Shown: positions 24,811 to 33,378 of the stretch, in pieces
Position numbering within the stretch: the first letter of the stretch is position 1
Layout of the letters: each line of letters begins with the position of its first letter
DNA from: 2-01-FULL-44-17 sp036517175
GTDB lineage: Bacteria > Patescibacteriota > Minisyncoccia > 2-02-FULL-40-12 > IGHO2-01-FULL-4-A
NCBI GenBank assembly: GCA_036517175.1
Contig: DATDXQ010000015.1
Span: 1 to 43,940, forward strand
Length of the DNA stretch: 43,940 bases
Reading direction: 5' to 3'
Position numbers and translations under genes: made by a program
Notes under the pieces: model-generated
What the model saw: the letters and a program-made list of their open reading frames with translations, nothing else
Databases searched by the model: none
What the model was told of the DNA's origin: nothing

Positions 24811-25297
24811 GCCTAGCTATTTCTGACTCATTAGGCTCGTCTAAATTCTGATAAGGCAATTTATCACGTATGTATTTCTTCTCAATCTGCCACAACAACG
24901 TCAACAAAACATAACCTATCACAGCTGCCGCGACAGCACCGTAAGTAAAACCTATTCCAGAAGCCAGCCCAACCCCAGCAACAAGCCAAAGAGTGGCAGC
25001 CGTCGTAGTACCCAGAACCCTAGGTCCTTGTCTCAATATTGCGCCTCCGCCTATAAAACCGATACCAACTATTACGTTAGCAATAAGATGATAATCGAAT
25101 CCAGAAACTCCATTAACTGAGGGAAAATTTTCAAATAAAAATATAGAAACTAAAGAAAACAAAGCAGCACCAACAGAAACTATCGAGTGCGTTCTCAGGC
25201 CAGCAACCTTATGCGCACGCTCCCTTTCAAAGCCAATAACGCCACCGAGGCCTGCCGCAAGTAAAAGTCTTAATACTATATCTGACTCAGTAATCAT
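24800..25297 (-). CDS. MgtC/SapB family membrane protein
   Basis: 165 residues, four to five spans. The N-terminal signature is LLLAAGLGGVIGFERERAHKVAGLRTHSIVSVGAALFSL (split GGVIGFERERAHK and AGLRTHSIVSVGAA), which defines the family. FIGGGAILRQGPRVLGTTTAA follows (split FIGGGAILRQG, VLGTTTAA). Unlike Salmonella MgtC there is no long C-terminal domain. Members affect Mg2+ homeostasis or ATP synthase, but the mechanism is unsettled. Upstream of the permease gene in the same unit. Confidence 0.92.
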   Translation of the reverse strand: MITESDIVLRLLLAAGLGGVIGFERERAHKVAGLRTHSIVSVGAALFSLVSIFLFENFPSVNGVSGFDYHLIANVIVGIGFIGGGAILRQGPRVLGTTTAATLWLVAGVGLASGIGFTYGAVAAAVIGYVLLTLLWQIEKKYIRDKLPYQNLDEPNESEIARHAD

Positions 25298-25384
25298 CCT
25301 TCAATTTTAAACAATAAAAAACTGCCCCACAATAGCCAGCTGTTCACATAGACCTCGCCACGCCGCCAATCAACAAATACCCTC

Positions 25385-27724
25385 CTATTGTCTTATTAGC
25401 GCCAATCTCAACACTTCTTCCACATTTTTTACAAATTTAAATTTTAGATCCCGCTTAATATCAGTAGGTATATCTTCTATAACATCTTTCTTGTTATCAG
25501 CAGGCAAAATCACAATCTTAAGACCGGCTCTATGAGCCGCCAAGACCTTCTCCTTAACACCACCAATCTCAAGTACTTTGCCGCGCAAAGTTATCTCACC
25601 TGTCATAGCAACGTCTTTGTTTATAGGCTTGCTAGTAAGAAGAGAGATGATCGCCGTAGCCATGGCAACACCGGCCGAAGGACCATCCTTGGGAATCGCT
25701 CCTGAAGGCACATGAACGTGTATGTCTTCTTTATAGAAATCGCCCTTAATACCGAGTCTTTGAGCTTGACTTCTAGCATAACTCAAGGCGGCATGGACAG
25801 ACTCTCTCATAACCTCACCCAGATGACCCGTTAACAAAAGTTTACCTCGACCGGGCATCTTGGTGGCCTCGATTGAAAGTACCTCTCCACCGACAGGAGT
25901 CCAGGCGAGTCCAGTAGCTACACCTATTTCATCTTTTTTCTCAGCCTGTTGATGACTGTATCTGATCGGACCAAGGTACGAATGCAAACTTGATGGTGTA
26001 ATGTTTATTTTTCCACTTATTTTTTTTTCCACTATTTTGCGCGTGACTTTTCTTATTACTGTGGCCAGTTGACGCTCAAGATCTCTAACTCCAGCTTCTC
26101 TGGTGTGCTTGCGTATTACATCAGAAATAACACCATCAGCAATATTTAGGGTTTTATCTTTGATACCGTGTTCTGATAAAATTTTTGGCAATAGGTATTT
26201 TTTGGATATATGTAGCTTCTCTTCTTCCGTATAACCAGGAAATTCAATTATCTCTAGTCGATCACGCAAAGCAGGCGGAATTGTATCGAGCATATTGGCA
26301 GTGGTTATAAAAAGGACATCAGACAAATCAAAAGGAACTTCCAAATAGTGATCGGAAAAAGCAGAATTCTGCTCTGGATCAAGCGCTTCAAGCAAAGCTG
26401 CCGATGGATCACCACGGAAATCAATACCCACCTTGTCTATCTCGTCTAACATGAAAACTGGGTTGCGAGTTCCAGCAGTATTAATACCCTGTATTATTCT
26501 GCCAGGCAAAGCGCCTACATAAGTACGTCTGTGACCACGAATTTCTGCTTCGTCACGCAGCCCGCCAAGTGACATGCGTACGAATTTTCGGCCCAAGGCC
26601 CTAGCAATTGACTTGCCTATCGAAGTTTTGCCCACTCCAGGAGGTCCAACAAAACAAAGTATGGGCCCCTTAATCTTGCCAACCTGTTTCTGTACCGCAA
26701 GATATTCGATTATCCTTTCTTTGGCCTTTTTGAGGCCGTAATGATCCTCGTTGAGTATTTTTTCAGACTTCTTAATATCTAGTCCACTACCGGGTGATTT
26801 TTTGGACCAAGGTAAATCCACTAACCAATCCAGGTAAGTTCTCAGGTATGAAACTTCTGGACTAAATGACGGCATCTTCTCTAGACGACCAAGCTCTTTT
26901 AGCGCTTTAGACTCAGTATCTTTTGGCATTTCTGCAGACTTTATCTTGCCACGCAAAACATCAATTTCTCCCTTTTCTCCATCAATACCAAGTTCTTTTT
27001 CTATACTCTTCATCTGCTCGCGCAAAAACATCTCTTTTTGCATCTTGCCTAGTTGTTTCTTAGTCTCCTTAAAAACTTTTTTCTCAGCATCAATTATTTC
27101 AAGTTCTCTTGAAATGTAAAAATTAATCTTTTTAAGACCTTCTACTACGTCAAAAGTTTCGAGTATTTCTTGTTGATCCTTTAATTCAAGGTTGAGATTG
27201 ATGGCCGTAAGATATATCACCTGCTCTGGATCTCGTACTTGATTTAGAGCATCGACAAGATCGTTGAGTCCAGCCGGCATCTGCCTTACCTCAAGCAGCT
27301 TACTAAACTGCTCAACAGTAGCTCTCATCAAAGCGTCCACCTCAACTCCCTTAGAAGATGTGGTTTTAAACAGATCAATTTTTGCCTTAAAGAAAGGGTT
27401 TACCTGTGTAAAGTCTCTTATTTTAACTCGTGCGATACCCTCAACATTAATTTTAGAGGAGCCGTCAGGCAATTTGTGTACCTCAAAAACCCTGCCCACA
27501 GTTCCGACGCGGAAAAGGTCTTGGTGATCAACATCATCATATATATTTTTTTGAGCCACAAAGACCACTAACTTATCCTGGGACATGGCCAAATCAAGAC
27601 TACCCATTGATTTGGGTCTCTGAACTAAAAGAGGGATAGCAACACGAGGAAAAAGAACGACATTTTTGAGCGGTATAAGCGGTAATTCATTTTGAATTGT
27701 AATGTTATCTGAAGTAAAAGACAT
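25385..27724 (-). CDS. lon: ATP-dependent protease Lon
   Basis: Cytosolic AAA+ protease for misfolded and regulatory proteins. 779 residues with the classic order: N-terminal LON substrate domain (LPLIPLKNVVLFPRVAIPLLV, split LPLIPLKNVVLFP), coiled coil around 220-260, Walker A GPPGVGKT (about 362), Walker B VFMLDEIDKV, then the protease domain. The catalytic dyad Ser is in PKDGPSAGVAMATA, and Lys in KEKVLAAHRAG. The ATG is at 27724. A likely promoter lies at 27753-27781; no CIRCE operator is visible. Confidence 0.97.
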   Translation of the reverse strand: MSFTSDNITIQNELPLIPLKNVVLFPRVAIPLLVQRPKSMGSLDLAMSQDKLVVFVAQKNIYDDVDHQDLFRVGTVGRVFEVHKLPDGSSKINVEGIARVKIRDFTQVNPFFKAKIDLFKTTSSKGVEVDALMRATVEQFSKLLEVRQMPAGLNDLVDALNQVRDPEQVIYLTAINLNLELKDQQEILETFDVVEGLKKINFYISRELEIIDAEKKVFKETKKQLGKMQKEMFLREQMKSIEKELGIDGEKGEIDVLRGKIKSAEMPKDTESKALKELGRLEKMPSFSPEVSYLRTYLDWLVDLPWSKKSPGSGLDIKKSEKILNEDHYGLKKAKERIIEYLAVQKQVGKIKGPILCFVGPPGVGKTSIGKSIARALGRKFVRMSLGGLRDEAEIRGHRRTYVGALPGRIIQGINTAGTRNPVFMLDEIDKVGIDFRGDPSAALLEALDPEQNSAFSDHYLEVPFDLSDVLFITTANMLDTIPPALRDRLEIIEFPGYTEEEKLHISKKYLLPKILSEHGIKDKTLNIADGVISDVIRKHTREAGVRDLERQLATVIRKVTRKIVEKKISGKINITPSSLHSYLGPIRYSHQQAEKKDEIGVATGLAWTPVGGEVLSIEATKMPGRGKLLLTGHLGEVMRESVHAALSYARSQAQRLGIKGDFYKEDIHVHVPSGAIPKDGPSAGVAMATAIISLLTSKPINKDVAMTGEITLRGKVLEIGGVKEKVLAAHRAGLKIVILPADNKKDVIEDIPTDIKRDLKFKFVKNVEEVLRLALIRQ

Positions 27725-27752
27725 GGAATTTATAAATTAAAATTTAATAGTT

Positions 27753-27781
27753 ATGCTAACACCAAAAATCACAAGAATCAA
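27753..27781 (-). promoter_or_regulatory. Possible promoter of lon
   Basis: On the minus strand TTGATT (27781-27776), 17-base spacer, TAGCAT (27758-27753). It is close to, and divergent from, the plus-strand promoter at 27801-27829. Confidence 0.4.
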
Positions 27782-27800
27782 GAATCCAAGATTAAAAATA

Positions 27801-27829
27801 TTGACTTAGTTTATTATATATGTTAACAT
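27801..27829 (+). promoter_or_regulatory. Promoter of the orphan gene at 27861
   Basis: TTGACT (27801-27806), 17-base spacer, TAACAT (27824-27829) on the plus strand, with AGGAG (27850-27854) six bases before the ATG. Confidence 0.65.
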
Positions 27830-27860
27830 ACGCAAGGTTATTTAACAATAGGAGCCGCAA

Positions 27861-28496
27861 ATGAGCTCGAGTCCTAGTTCTAGTAGCAAGACTCATTACA
27901 TTGTTGGGGGATTAATTTCCACCCTAGGTACCTTCCGCCAATTATGGCACAACGTAAGAGCCATAAATTCCTATTCTGGTTCCAATCACTGGAGTCCAAG
28001 ATTACTAGACTTCCCCAGCCCGAAATTCAATCTAAGCTTAACTGAATCTGGAGGAGTAATAGTTAAGAACTTAGATAATCAAGTTGTATTAGAGATTGAA
28101 CCTGATGAAATATTCTATATTTACAGATTTAACATATCAAGGGTTTTACGCTCTGGTTACATCAGCCCCTTCCAACCCGAGCAGATCCAGGGCAGAGAAC
28201 TGGAGAAAAGCCTAGAGGATGCGCTTAGAGGACATAAGCCATTAATCTTAGACAACAGCCCATTTTTAAATGTTGGGCTGGAAATGGCAGATCAAAAAGT
28301 TATTGAAATGAGTTTAAAAAATAGAGTGACGGGAGAAGGAAAACTAGTCGCATTGGATATGACTGGAAAGGTTATTGAATCGATAACAGATTCTCCACTT
28401 TCTTATGAAAGATGGGGACAAAAGGATGAGGGTAAGCATTTTAAAAATAACCTAGTAGGTACACCGGCAATTTATTTTAAAAATATGAACGAGTAG
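27861..28496 (+). CDS. Hypothetical protein, 211 residues
   Basis: Not recognised. Begins with a Ser-rich stretch (MSSSPSSSSKTH), then a short hydrophobic segment (IVGGLISTLGTF, about 14-25) that is weak for a signal anchor. The rest is mixed beta/alpha without membrane spans. It has AGGAG upstream, its own promoter and an intrinsic terminator, so it is a genuine single-gene unit. Plus-strand orphan between lon and the LOG-like gene. Confidence 0.65.
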   Translation: MSSSPSSSSKTHYIVGGLISTLGTFRQLWHNVRAINSYSGSNHWSPRLLDFPSPKFNLSLTESGGVIVKNLDNQVVLEIEPDEIFYIYRFNISRVLRSGYISPFQPEQIQGRELEKSLEDALRGHKPLILDNSPFLNVGLEMADQKVIEMSLKNRVTGEGKLVALDMTGKVIESITDSPLSYERWGQKDEGKHFKNNLVGTPAIYFKNMNE

Positions 28497-28502
28497 ACTA
28501 CG

Positions 28503-28522
28503 ACCGCCTTGAGCGGTTTTTT
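28503..28522 (+). terminator. Terminator of the 27861 gene
   Basis: ACCGC (28503-28507), short loop, GCGGT (28513-28517), then TTTTTT. It follows the stop by a few bases and lies just before the convergent LOG-like gene end. Confidence 0.75.
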
Positions 28523-28532
28523 ATTGCAAAAA

Positions 28533-29168
28533 CTATTCCTTGCCCTTTGCAAACTTAGCATCTTCTTCGCTGTCTGGACTATCCACGGAATCTCTATCCT
28601 TATCAATCATATCAATCAATTTCTCCACCAGTCTTTTAGGATCAGAATCAAAGATTGTTTTACCTTTTCCACGATGACCCATCTCAAGTATATGTCTTAT
28701 CTCCTCAGCAGTACCACCGGTGCCCTCAAGAACACCTATGGGCTTGTTGTCTTCAAAAGCAATTGTAAACTCATTCAAGGTACCTATACGTCCACAAATC
28801 ACAATCACCGCATCAGCCGAACGTGTAAGCAAAAGATTGCGCCCAGCATAATCAAAACCAGTGTAAATTATGAAATCATAATTTTCTGTTGGCAGTTTGT
28901 ACGACTTAACATGAGCAACATAGCTAGCTGCCGGTGATATACCAATAGAAACACCACCAGCATCTTTGGCGCCTTTTGCCGCAAAATCAGGAATACCACT
29001 GGTCGCTCCTGTTATCATAATACCATTGTGTTTAACAACTTCCTGACCAATTTCATAAGCTTTCTTGTCGGCATCAATTGCGCAATGCCCTATCTCTGCA
29101 GCTCCAGAAACAACAAATTTATATTTAATAGTTTGTGGTTTGTGATTTATAGTTTGTGGTTTTATCAA
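28533..29168 (-). CDS. LOG-like Rossmann nucleotide-binding protein
   Basis: 211 residues of the SLOG/LOG superfamily (TIGR00725-like). The first glycine-rich turn is VVSGAAEIGHCAIDADKKA, the second GIMITGATSGIPDFAAKGA, and the signature ICGRIGTLNEFTIAFE replaces the PGGxGTxxE of true LOG enzymes (GRIGTLNE). So the fold is sure but phosphoribohydrolase activity is uncertain. The only bacterial start is TTG at 29168, and the first 16 residues are encoded by a direct repeat (CCACAAACTAT twice). The C-terminal 60 residues are acidic and unique. Confidence 0.8.
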   Translation of the reverse strand: MIKPQTINHKPQTIKYKFVVSGAAEIGHCAIDADKKAYEIGQEVVKHNGIMITGATSGIPDFAAKGAKDAGGVSIGISPAASYVAHVKSYKLPTENYDFIIYTGFDYAGRNLLLTRSADAVIVICGRIGTLNEFTIAFEDNKPIGVLEGTGGTAEEIRHILEMGHRGKGKTIFDSDPKRLVEKLIDMIDKDRDSVDSPDSEEDAKFAKGKE

Positions 29169-29271
29169 AAACTCACAACCTTGGGCACAAACATTAATGA
29201 TCTAATTTTAACAAAGCCAGCAGAAAACAGCAAACTCAAATATAAAAGCGGCTTAGCCGCTATAAAATAGT

Positions 29272-29550
29272 TTACATGCCCGCGAACACAAGAATATTCC
29301 ACAAAAAAACAAAAAGATAAAAAACGTTAGCAATAAAAACAATTCTTGTTCTTTTGGTTAGAGCAGAGATCGCAAAAAGAAATAATCCCATAATGCTTTT
29401 TGTTACGAGCATGGCAATCAAAGCTGAATCGAATTCACCAATTATCCACTTAACGATAGGATTTTTCTCAACAATTCCAACTGAAGAGCCCAATAAACTT
29501 AAGCAAATATCTGCTAACTGTAGCAGAATAAAGACAGCCCATACGTTCAC
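29272..29550 (-). CDS. Small membrane protein, DUF5658-like
   Basis: 92 residues with three hydrophobic segments. It contains the pattern LQLADICLSLLG...EKNPIVKWII, which resembles DUF5658, where a conserved Asp and the N-P motif follow the first span. The start is GTG at 29550, with GAGG five bases before it; no ATG is nearby. Function unknown. It lies 57 bases downstream of the MBL nuclease gene, on the same strand. Confidence 0.65.
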   Translation of the reverse strand: MNVWAVFILLQLADICLSLLGSSVGIVEKNPIVKWIIGEFDSALIAMLVTKSIMGLFLFAISALTKRTRIVFIANVFYLFVFLWNILVFAGM

Positions 29551-29607
29551 AACGCCTCTTCCTAAAAGAACATGATTAACTATCCAAACTATATCTAATT
29601 TTAAAGA

Positions 29608-31002
29608 CTAGTCAAGACTAAACTCCTGGCCCGTAACCGGTGCCACAGCATCAACACCATACCTTTCATGAATTAGATTAGCCAACGTTCTCGATGATTC
29701 ATCTTCTCCTTGAACTACAAAAACTTTTTTGAGTCGTCCTTCTCCGCCATTAAAACTTACCGAACCGCCAACCCATTCAAGTAGATTGGGTTGATCGGCA
29801 TGTGCTGAATAAGATGCTAGATTCTCAATGTGACACCTAACTGGAACAGTTTGACCCATTATGCGAACCTCGAGATCACCTTTTTGTATTTTTCTTCCGA
29901 GGCTACCGTCCACCTGATAACCAACAAACAAGATAGTACTATTTGGATCTGGAAGATAACGAGCTTCATGGTGCAATATCCTACCACCCTGACTCATGCC
30001 AGACCCTGCAATTATTACCTTTGGAGCCGGGACTTCGTTTATTTTTTTTGATTCTTCTGTTGAGGAGGTCATCTTCAACCCAGGAAAATTAAAAATATCA
30101 TCTCCGGAATCTATTAAATATTTGGTATCTAGATTAAAATATCCTGAATTTTTTCTATAAACCTCCGTCATTTTTATAGCCAAGGGGCTATCGACAAAAA
30201 CTGGTAATTTTGGAATTTTATTTTCGTTTAACAAATTGTTGAGCTCATACAAAAATTCCTGAGTCCGCTCAACAGCAAAAGAAGGAACCATCAACACGCC
30301 ACCCCTATCAACCGTATCTTTTATTACAGAGGTTAGCTTCTGCCTTCTCTCGTCCCTACCCTCATGCACCCTATTACCATATGCCGATTCGACCACAACA
30401 TAATCAGCGTCTTTTATTTTTTCTGTTTCTCTTAATAAAGGCGTGGGTGGATTGCCCAAATCTCCAGAGAAATATATTTTTCTAAATTCTTGACCACCCA
30501 CACTTTCAGCAACCTTCCACTTTATCTCTATTATCGAAGAACCCAATATGTGACCCGCATCATGAAAAACCACATCAACATCGCCAACTGGGAATGATTT
30601 GTCATATTCAACATTTTGAACCAAAGACATTAGGCCACCGATATCCTCTTGCTCAAACAAGGCTGCATGATCGGCACCTTTGGCCTCTATCTGTATTTGC
30701 CTCATATTATCTGGAAGCGCAACCTCCATAAGATCACTGGTCGCCTTAGTTGCGTAAACCACACCCCTAAACCCATCCTTGTACAACTTGGGCAAACGTC
30801 CTATGTGATCAATATGACTATGGGTTACAAAAACATAATTTATTTCAGATGGAGAATAGTTAAATGGCTGATAATTCAAATCCTCGGCGTATTTACCGCC
30901 CTGATTAAGACCACAGTCAATCAGCATTTTTATTCCATTATGCTCCAGTAAATAATTGGCGCCAGTCACAGTCTTGGCACCACCGTGAAATGTTATTTTC
31001 AT
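29608..31002 (-). CDS. MBL-fold beta-CASP RNA nuclease
   Basis: 464-residue metallo-beta-lactamase protein with a beta-CASP insert, related to RNA-processing CPSF73/YSH1-like enzymes rather than RNase J by length and motifs. Motif II HSHIDHIG (about 60-67), motif III near HDAGHILGS and motif IV SGDLGNPP are present. The beta-CASP motifs are VESAYGNR, then GMSQGGR (motif B/C region) and YSAHADQ near residue 400. It binds two zinc ions. Expected role: ribonuclease in RNA maturation or decay. ATG at 31002. Confidence 0.93.
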   Translation of the reverse strand: MKITFHGGAKTVTGANYLLEHNGIKMLIDCGLNQGGKYAEDLNYQPFNYSPSEINYVFVTHSHIDHIGRLPKLYKDGFRGVVYATKATSDLMEVALPDNMRQIQIEAKGADHAALFEQEDIGGLMSLVQNVEYDKSFPVGDVDVVFHDAGHILGSSIIEIKWKVAESVGGQEFRKIYFSGDLGNPPTPLLRETEKIKDADYVVVESAYGNRVHEGRDERRQKLTSVIKDTVDRGGVLMVPSFAVERTQEFLYELNNLLNENKIPKLPVFVDSPLAIKMTEVYRKNSGYFNLDTKYLIDSGDDIFNFPGLKMTSSTEESKKINEVPAPKVIIAGSGMSQGGRILHHEARYLPDPNSTILFVGYQVDGSLGRKIQKGDLEVRIMGQTVPVRCHIENLASYSAHADQPNLLEWVGGSVSFNGGEGRLKKVFVVQGEDESSRTLANLIHERYGVDAVAPVTGQEFSLD

Positions 31003-31127
31003 CCCGTTAGAGATAGCTACTTCGTAGTCTTAAGTGTAACTTAGGATTTATTAAATAAAGCTATCTGTTATCAAAATGTTATCCCGTGCAAACCCGCCAG
31101 GGCAATCTCCTACGGGATTCATATAAT

Positions 31128-31961
31128 TTATTTTAAAACTAAAGAAATCAAATACCCACAAATAGTCATTAGGGATATGGGTGGCAAGGCAGCCATTGGG
31201 CGTCGAGTCTTCTGGTTGTTGAAAATAGTGTGCATCAGAAAAAGTCCAACTACTGAAAAAATTGCCACAACACAAGCCTGGAATATAGAAATAGACAAAA
31301 GGGAAACAGAAAGAAGTAACGGAAAAACTACATCACCTGAACCTAAAATCATAAAACCTTGACCCGGAGTGACTTGGGAAATTTTATCCCGAGTACTTCG
31401 TCCTTCTTCTGGTATAACAAATCCAAATATTGCCCGGGACTCCATCATCGCCTTAGCCAATTTTATCATGTGCCCAGTCTTGTAAACAGATATAATGTCA
31501 TAAAAAGAAAATGCTATCAAAAGATAGACCACCGAGACTGGCTCAAATAATAAACCTACTGAAGCTCCTATTCCTGATATAGTTAAGATCATTACCAGGT
31601 TGTGCGTAAAAACATTACGCATCAACCAAAAAACGATAACCACAAAAAGGGCAATAAGCATGGGCCAATAAGACACCGCCCAGACAGAAAAAATAATTCT
31701 TGAACCTGAAAATATAAGTATTGATAGTATAATTTTGAAAAAAATAGAACCACCCTTTTTAAATTTACTCGTCACAAACACGAAAACAAAAAAGAAAACT
31801 GCCAAAATCAAAAAATCGTACCAAGACCAATCATCAAAACCCAACTCATTAACCGAGCCCAAAAATTGCGGCAGTAGATTATATGCCGCATAAATACCCA
31901 GTACCTGAGTTAAACCAAATACCACAGAAACTTTAAAAAAATTTTTAAATTTAAAAACCAT
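31128..31961 (-). CDS. Presenilin-type intramembrane aspartyl protease
   Basis: 277-residue protein with about nine spans. It carries all three signatures of the GxGD/presenilin/SPP family: YD in SFYDIISVY (first catalytic Asp, about residue 154), GSGD in LGSGDVVFPLLL (second Asp), and the PAL motif in PMAALPPISLM near the C-terminus. The 40-residue loop between the two Asp helices contains the charged segment PEEGRSTRDK. It is close in size to archaeal PSH-type proteases. It would cut transmembrane helices or leftover signal peptides. Followed by the DUF-like 95-residue gene and in the same direction as the cupredoxin. Confidence 0.85.
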   Translation of the reverse strand: MVFKFKNFFKVSVVFGLTQVLGIYAAYNLLPQFLGSVNELGFDDWSWYDFLILAVFFFVFVFVTSKFKKGGSIFFKIILSILIFSGSRIIFSVWAVSYWPMLIALFVVIVFWLMRNVFTHNLVMILTISGIGASVGLLFEPVSVVYLLIAFSFYDIISVYKTGHMIKLAKAMMESRAIFGFVIPEEGRSTRDKISQVTPGQGFMILGSGDVVFPLLLSVSLLSISIFQACVVAIFSVVGLFLMHTIFNNQKTRRPMAALPPISLMTICGYLISLVLK

Positions 31962-31973
31962 AATAATTAATCC

Positions 31974-32261
31974 CTACTTCGACACCCACGGCTTTTCAGG
32001 ATAAGTTTTTATTATATACCGGTACCCGACATCATTCACTGTAATATCAGGCTTGGTTTTGTTAAGCCAATTATCAATTAATTTTTTTTCTTCTAAGGAG
32101 ATCTTTTTAAAGTTCACTCCGGATGGAGACGCCAATATTTCTGCTTCTGAATTAAAATTCTTTAATGCCACAAAAAATATGCCCACTAAAAATACAGCAA
32201 ATGCTAAAACAAGAAGAGAACCTACCCACGATTCAACTTGAAATGTTAATGGATTCCTCAA
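31974..32261 (-). CDS. Small bitopic membrane protein, unknown
   Basis: 95 residues with one hydrophobic span (about 13-33, SLLVLAFAVFLVGIFFVAL) and a charged outer domain. Not recognised. It lies 12 bases upstream of the presenilin-like gene in the same direction, so it may be co-expressed with it. No cysteine or motif that suggests function. Confidence 0.55.
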   Translation of the reverse strand: MRNPLTFQVESWVGSLLVLAFAVFLVGIFFVALKNFNSEAEILASPSGVNFKKISLEEKKLIDNWLNKTKPDITVNDVGYRYIIKTYPEKPWVSK

Positions 32262-32328
32262 GAATAAGCTACGGACTAGACTTGAAGGTGGTGTCTAAAG
32301 TCATCACCCACAGGTCTATAACCCGACA

Positions 32329-32766
32329 TTATGGCCTAACTATAACCGTCCCCTCTTCGAGCGGTTTATTTTTGTTGTAATAACCAAATATCCCCTGGCT
32401 ATTAAATGTATACGTAAAATACTCGCCAGGAGACAGTTCTCTAGAATTATTAAAATCAATCCAATCAGCAATATCCTTAGTAGAATCAGAAACAATCAAA
32501 AGAGAGCCACGGCTATCATTTTGAAATTTAACACTATCACCAACATGAATCCTTATATTGGTAGGGCTAAAGACCCCCAAACCATAAAAGACTGTATATA
32601 CTCTCGGCTGTCTGCCAAGAGTAGAAGTTACTGTTGGGCTTGTTGTTATTGAGCCAGAATCTCCATTCCGGCCTCCGAAATAAACAATAGAAAAAGCGAA
32701 AAGCAGCAAACACAAAATAATCATCAATAAAATTGTTCCCTTTGGCTGTAAATTTTCTTCTGGCAT
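32329..32766 (-). CDS. Membrane-anchored cupredoxin-like domain without copper ligands
   Basis: 145 residues. An N-terminal anchor (about 11-29) is followed by a linker rich in Ser/Thr, then a beta-sandwich (about 55-145) with the cupredoxin pattern: NIRIHVGDSVKFQND early and GIFGYYNKNKPLEEGTVIVRP at the end. The last strand lacks the Cys-x-x-His/Met of a type-1 copper site (there is no Cys in the protein), so it is a structural or binding domain rather than an electron carrier. Separate from neighbours by about 70 bases. Confidence 0.7.
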   Translation of the reverse strand: MPEENLQPKGTILLMIILCLLLFAFSIVYFGGRNGDSGSITTSPTVTSTLGRQPRVYTVFYGLGVFSPTNIRIHVGDSVKFQNDSRGSLLIVSDSTKDIADWIDFNNSRELSPGEYFTYTFNSQGIFGYYNKNKPLEEGTVIVRP

Positions 32767-32814
32767 AACTAATACATCTTAACACGAGTGGGGTTTAGGT
32801 TTCTAGTTTTTAAA

Positions 32815-32840
32815 TAAAAAACCCGGGGTTATCGCCCGGG
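32815..32840 (-). terminator. Terminator after the 32845 gene
   Basis: On the minus strand CCCGGG (32840-32835), loop, CCCGGG (32827-32822), then TTTTTTATTTA. Right after the stop codon. Confidence 0.8.
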
Positions 32841-32844
32841 CCAC

Positions 32845-33318
32845 CTATCTAGACATCCACAATTGGTTTAATTTTTGGAAAGCGCTCCTTAGATTATCAA
32901 TTCTGTTTGATCCATACTTTTTTTGTTTAATGTAAACCACACTTAAGAAAAATTTACCAGAATATATAAGATTATCCTTGAAGGAGATTCTCCTTATTGG
33001 TGCTGATGCCCTAATGTATGAGGTATAAGCCTTTATAACATCGGCGATGAAATTAGCGTCTTTGGTCACAATAAAAAAACGTGGGACTTTACCTGAGGGC
33101 CATTCAGATTTTTCTATTTTTTCAAAACACCTATCAACAACCATAAAGTCATCCAGTCCCACGATCGAATGACCAAGACTTATAACCTCAGCATTAAATG
33201 AGAGTCGATGGCAACAAAATATAAGATCGTTATCCAGACACTGCTTACTGCATCGATCTGGTTTTGGCATATTAGCGTCAAAGTAGACGACTGCCTCTGA
33301 GTTCCGCTCTTCCCCCAA
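32845..33318 (-). CDS. PIN-like protein of unknown role
   Basis: 157 residues. Segments VVYFDANMP near the start, GLDDFMVVDR in the middle and FFIVTKDANFI toward the end place acidic residues where PIN/DUF5615-like RNase domains have them, so a PIN-like fold is my guess, not a proven match. Four cysteines (about 23, 27, 35, 36) form CSKQCLDNDLIFCC. Start is TTG at 33318 with GGAG five bases upstream. Has its own terminator. No antitoxin-like partner gene is adjacent. Confidence 0.5.
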   Translation of the reverse strand: MGEERNSEAVVYFDANMPKPDRCSKQCLDNDLIFCCHRLSFNAEVISLGHSIVGLDDFMVVDRCFEKIEKSEWPSGKVPRFFIVTKDANFIADVIKAYTSYIRASAPIRRISFKDNLIYSGKFFLSVVYIKQKKYGSNRIDNLRSAFQKLNQLWMSR

Positions 33319-33378
33319 AAATTCTCCTTATATTTCAAAGATCGATATTAATTCAGTAACAATAATCCCATGGCAAAT

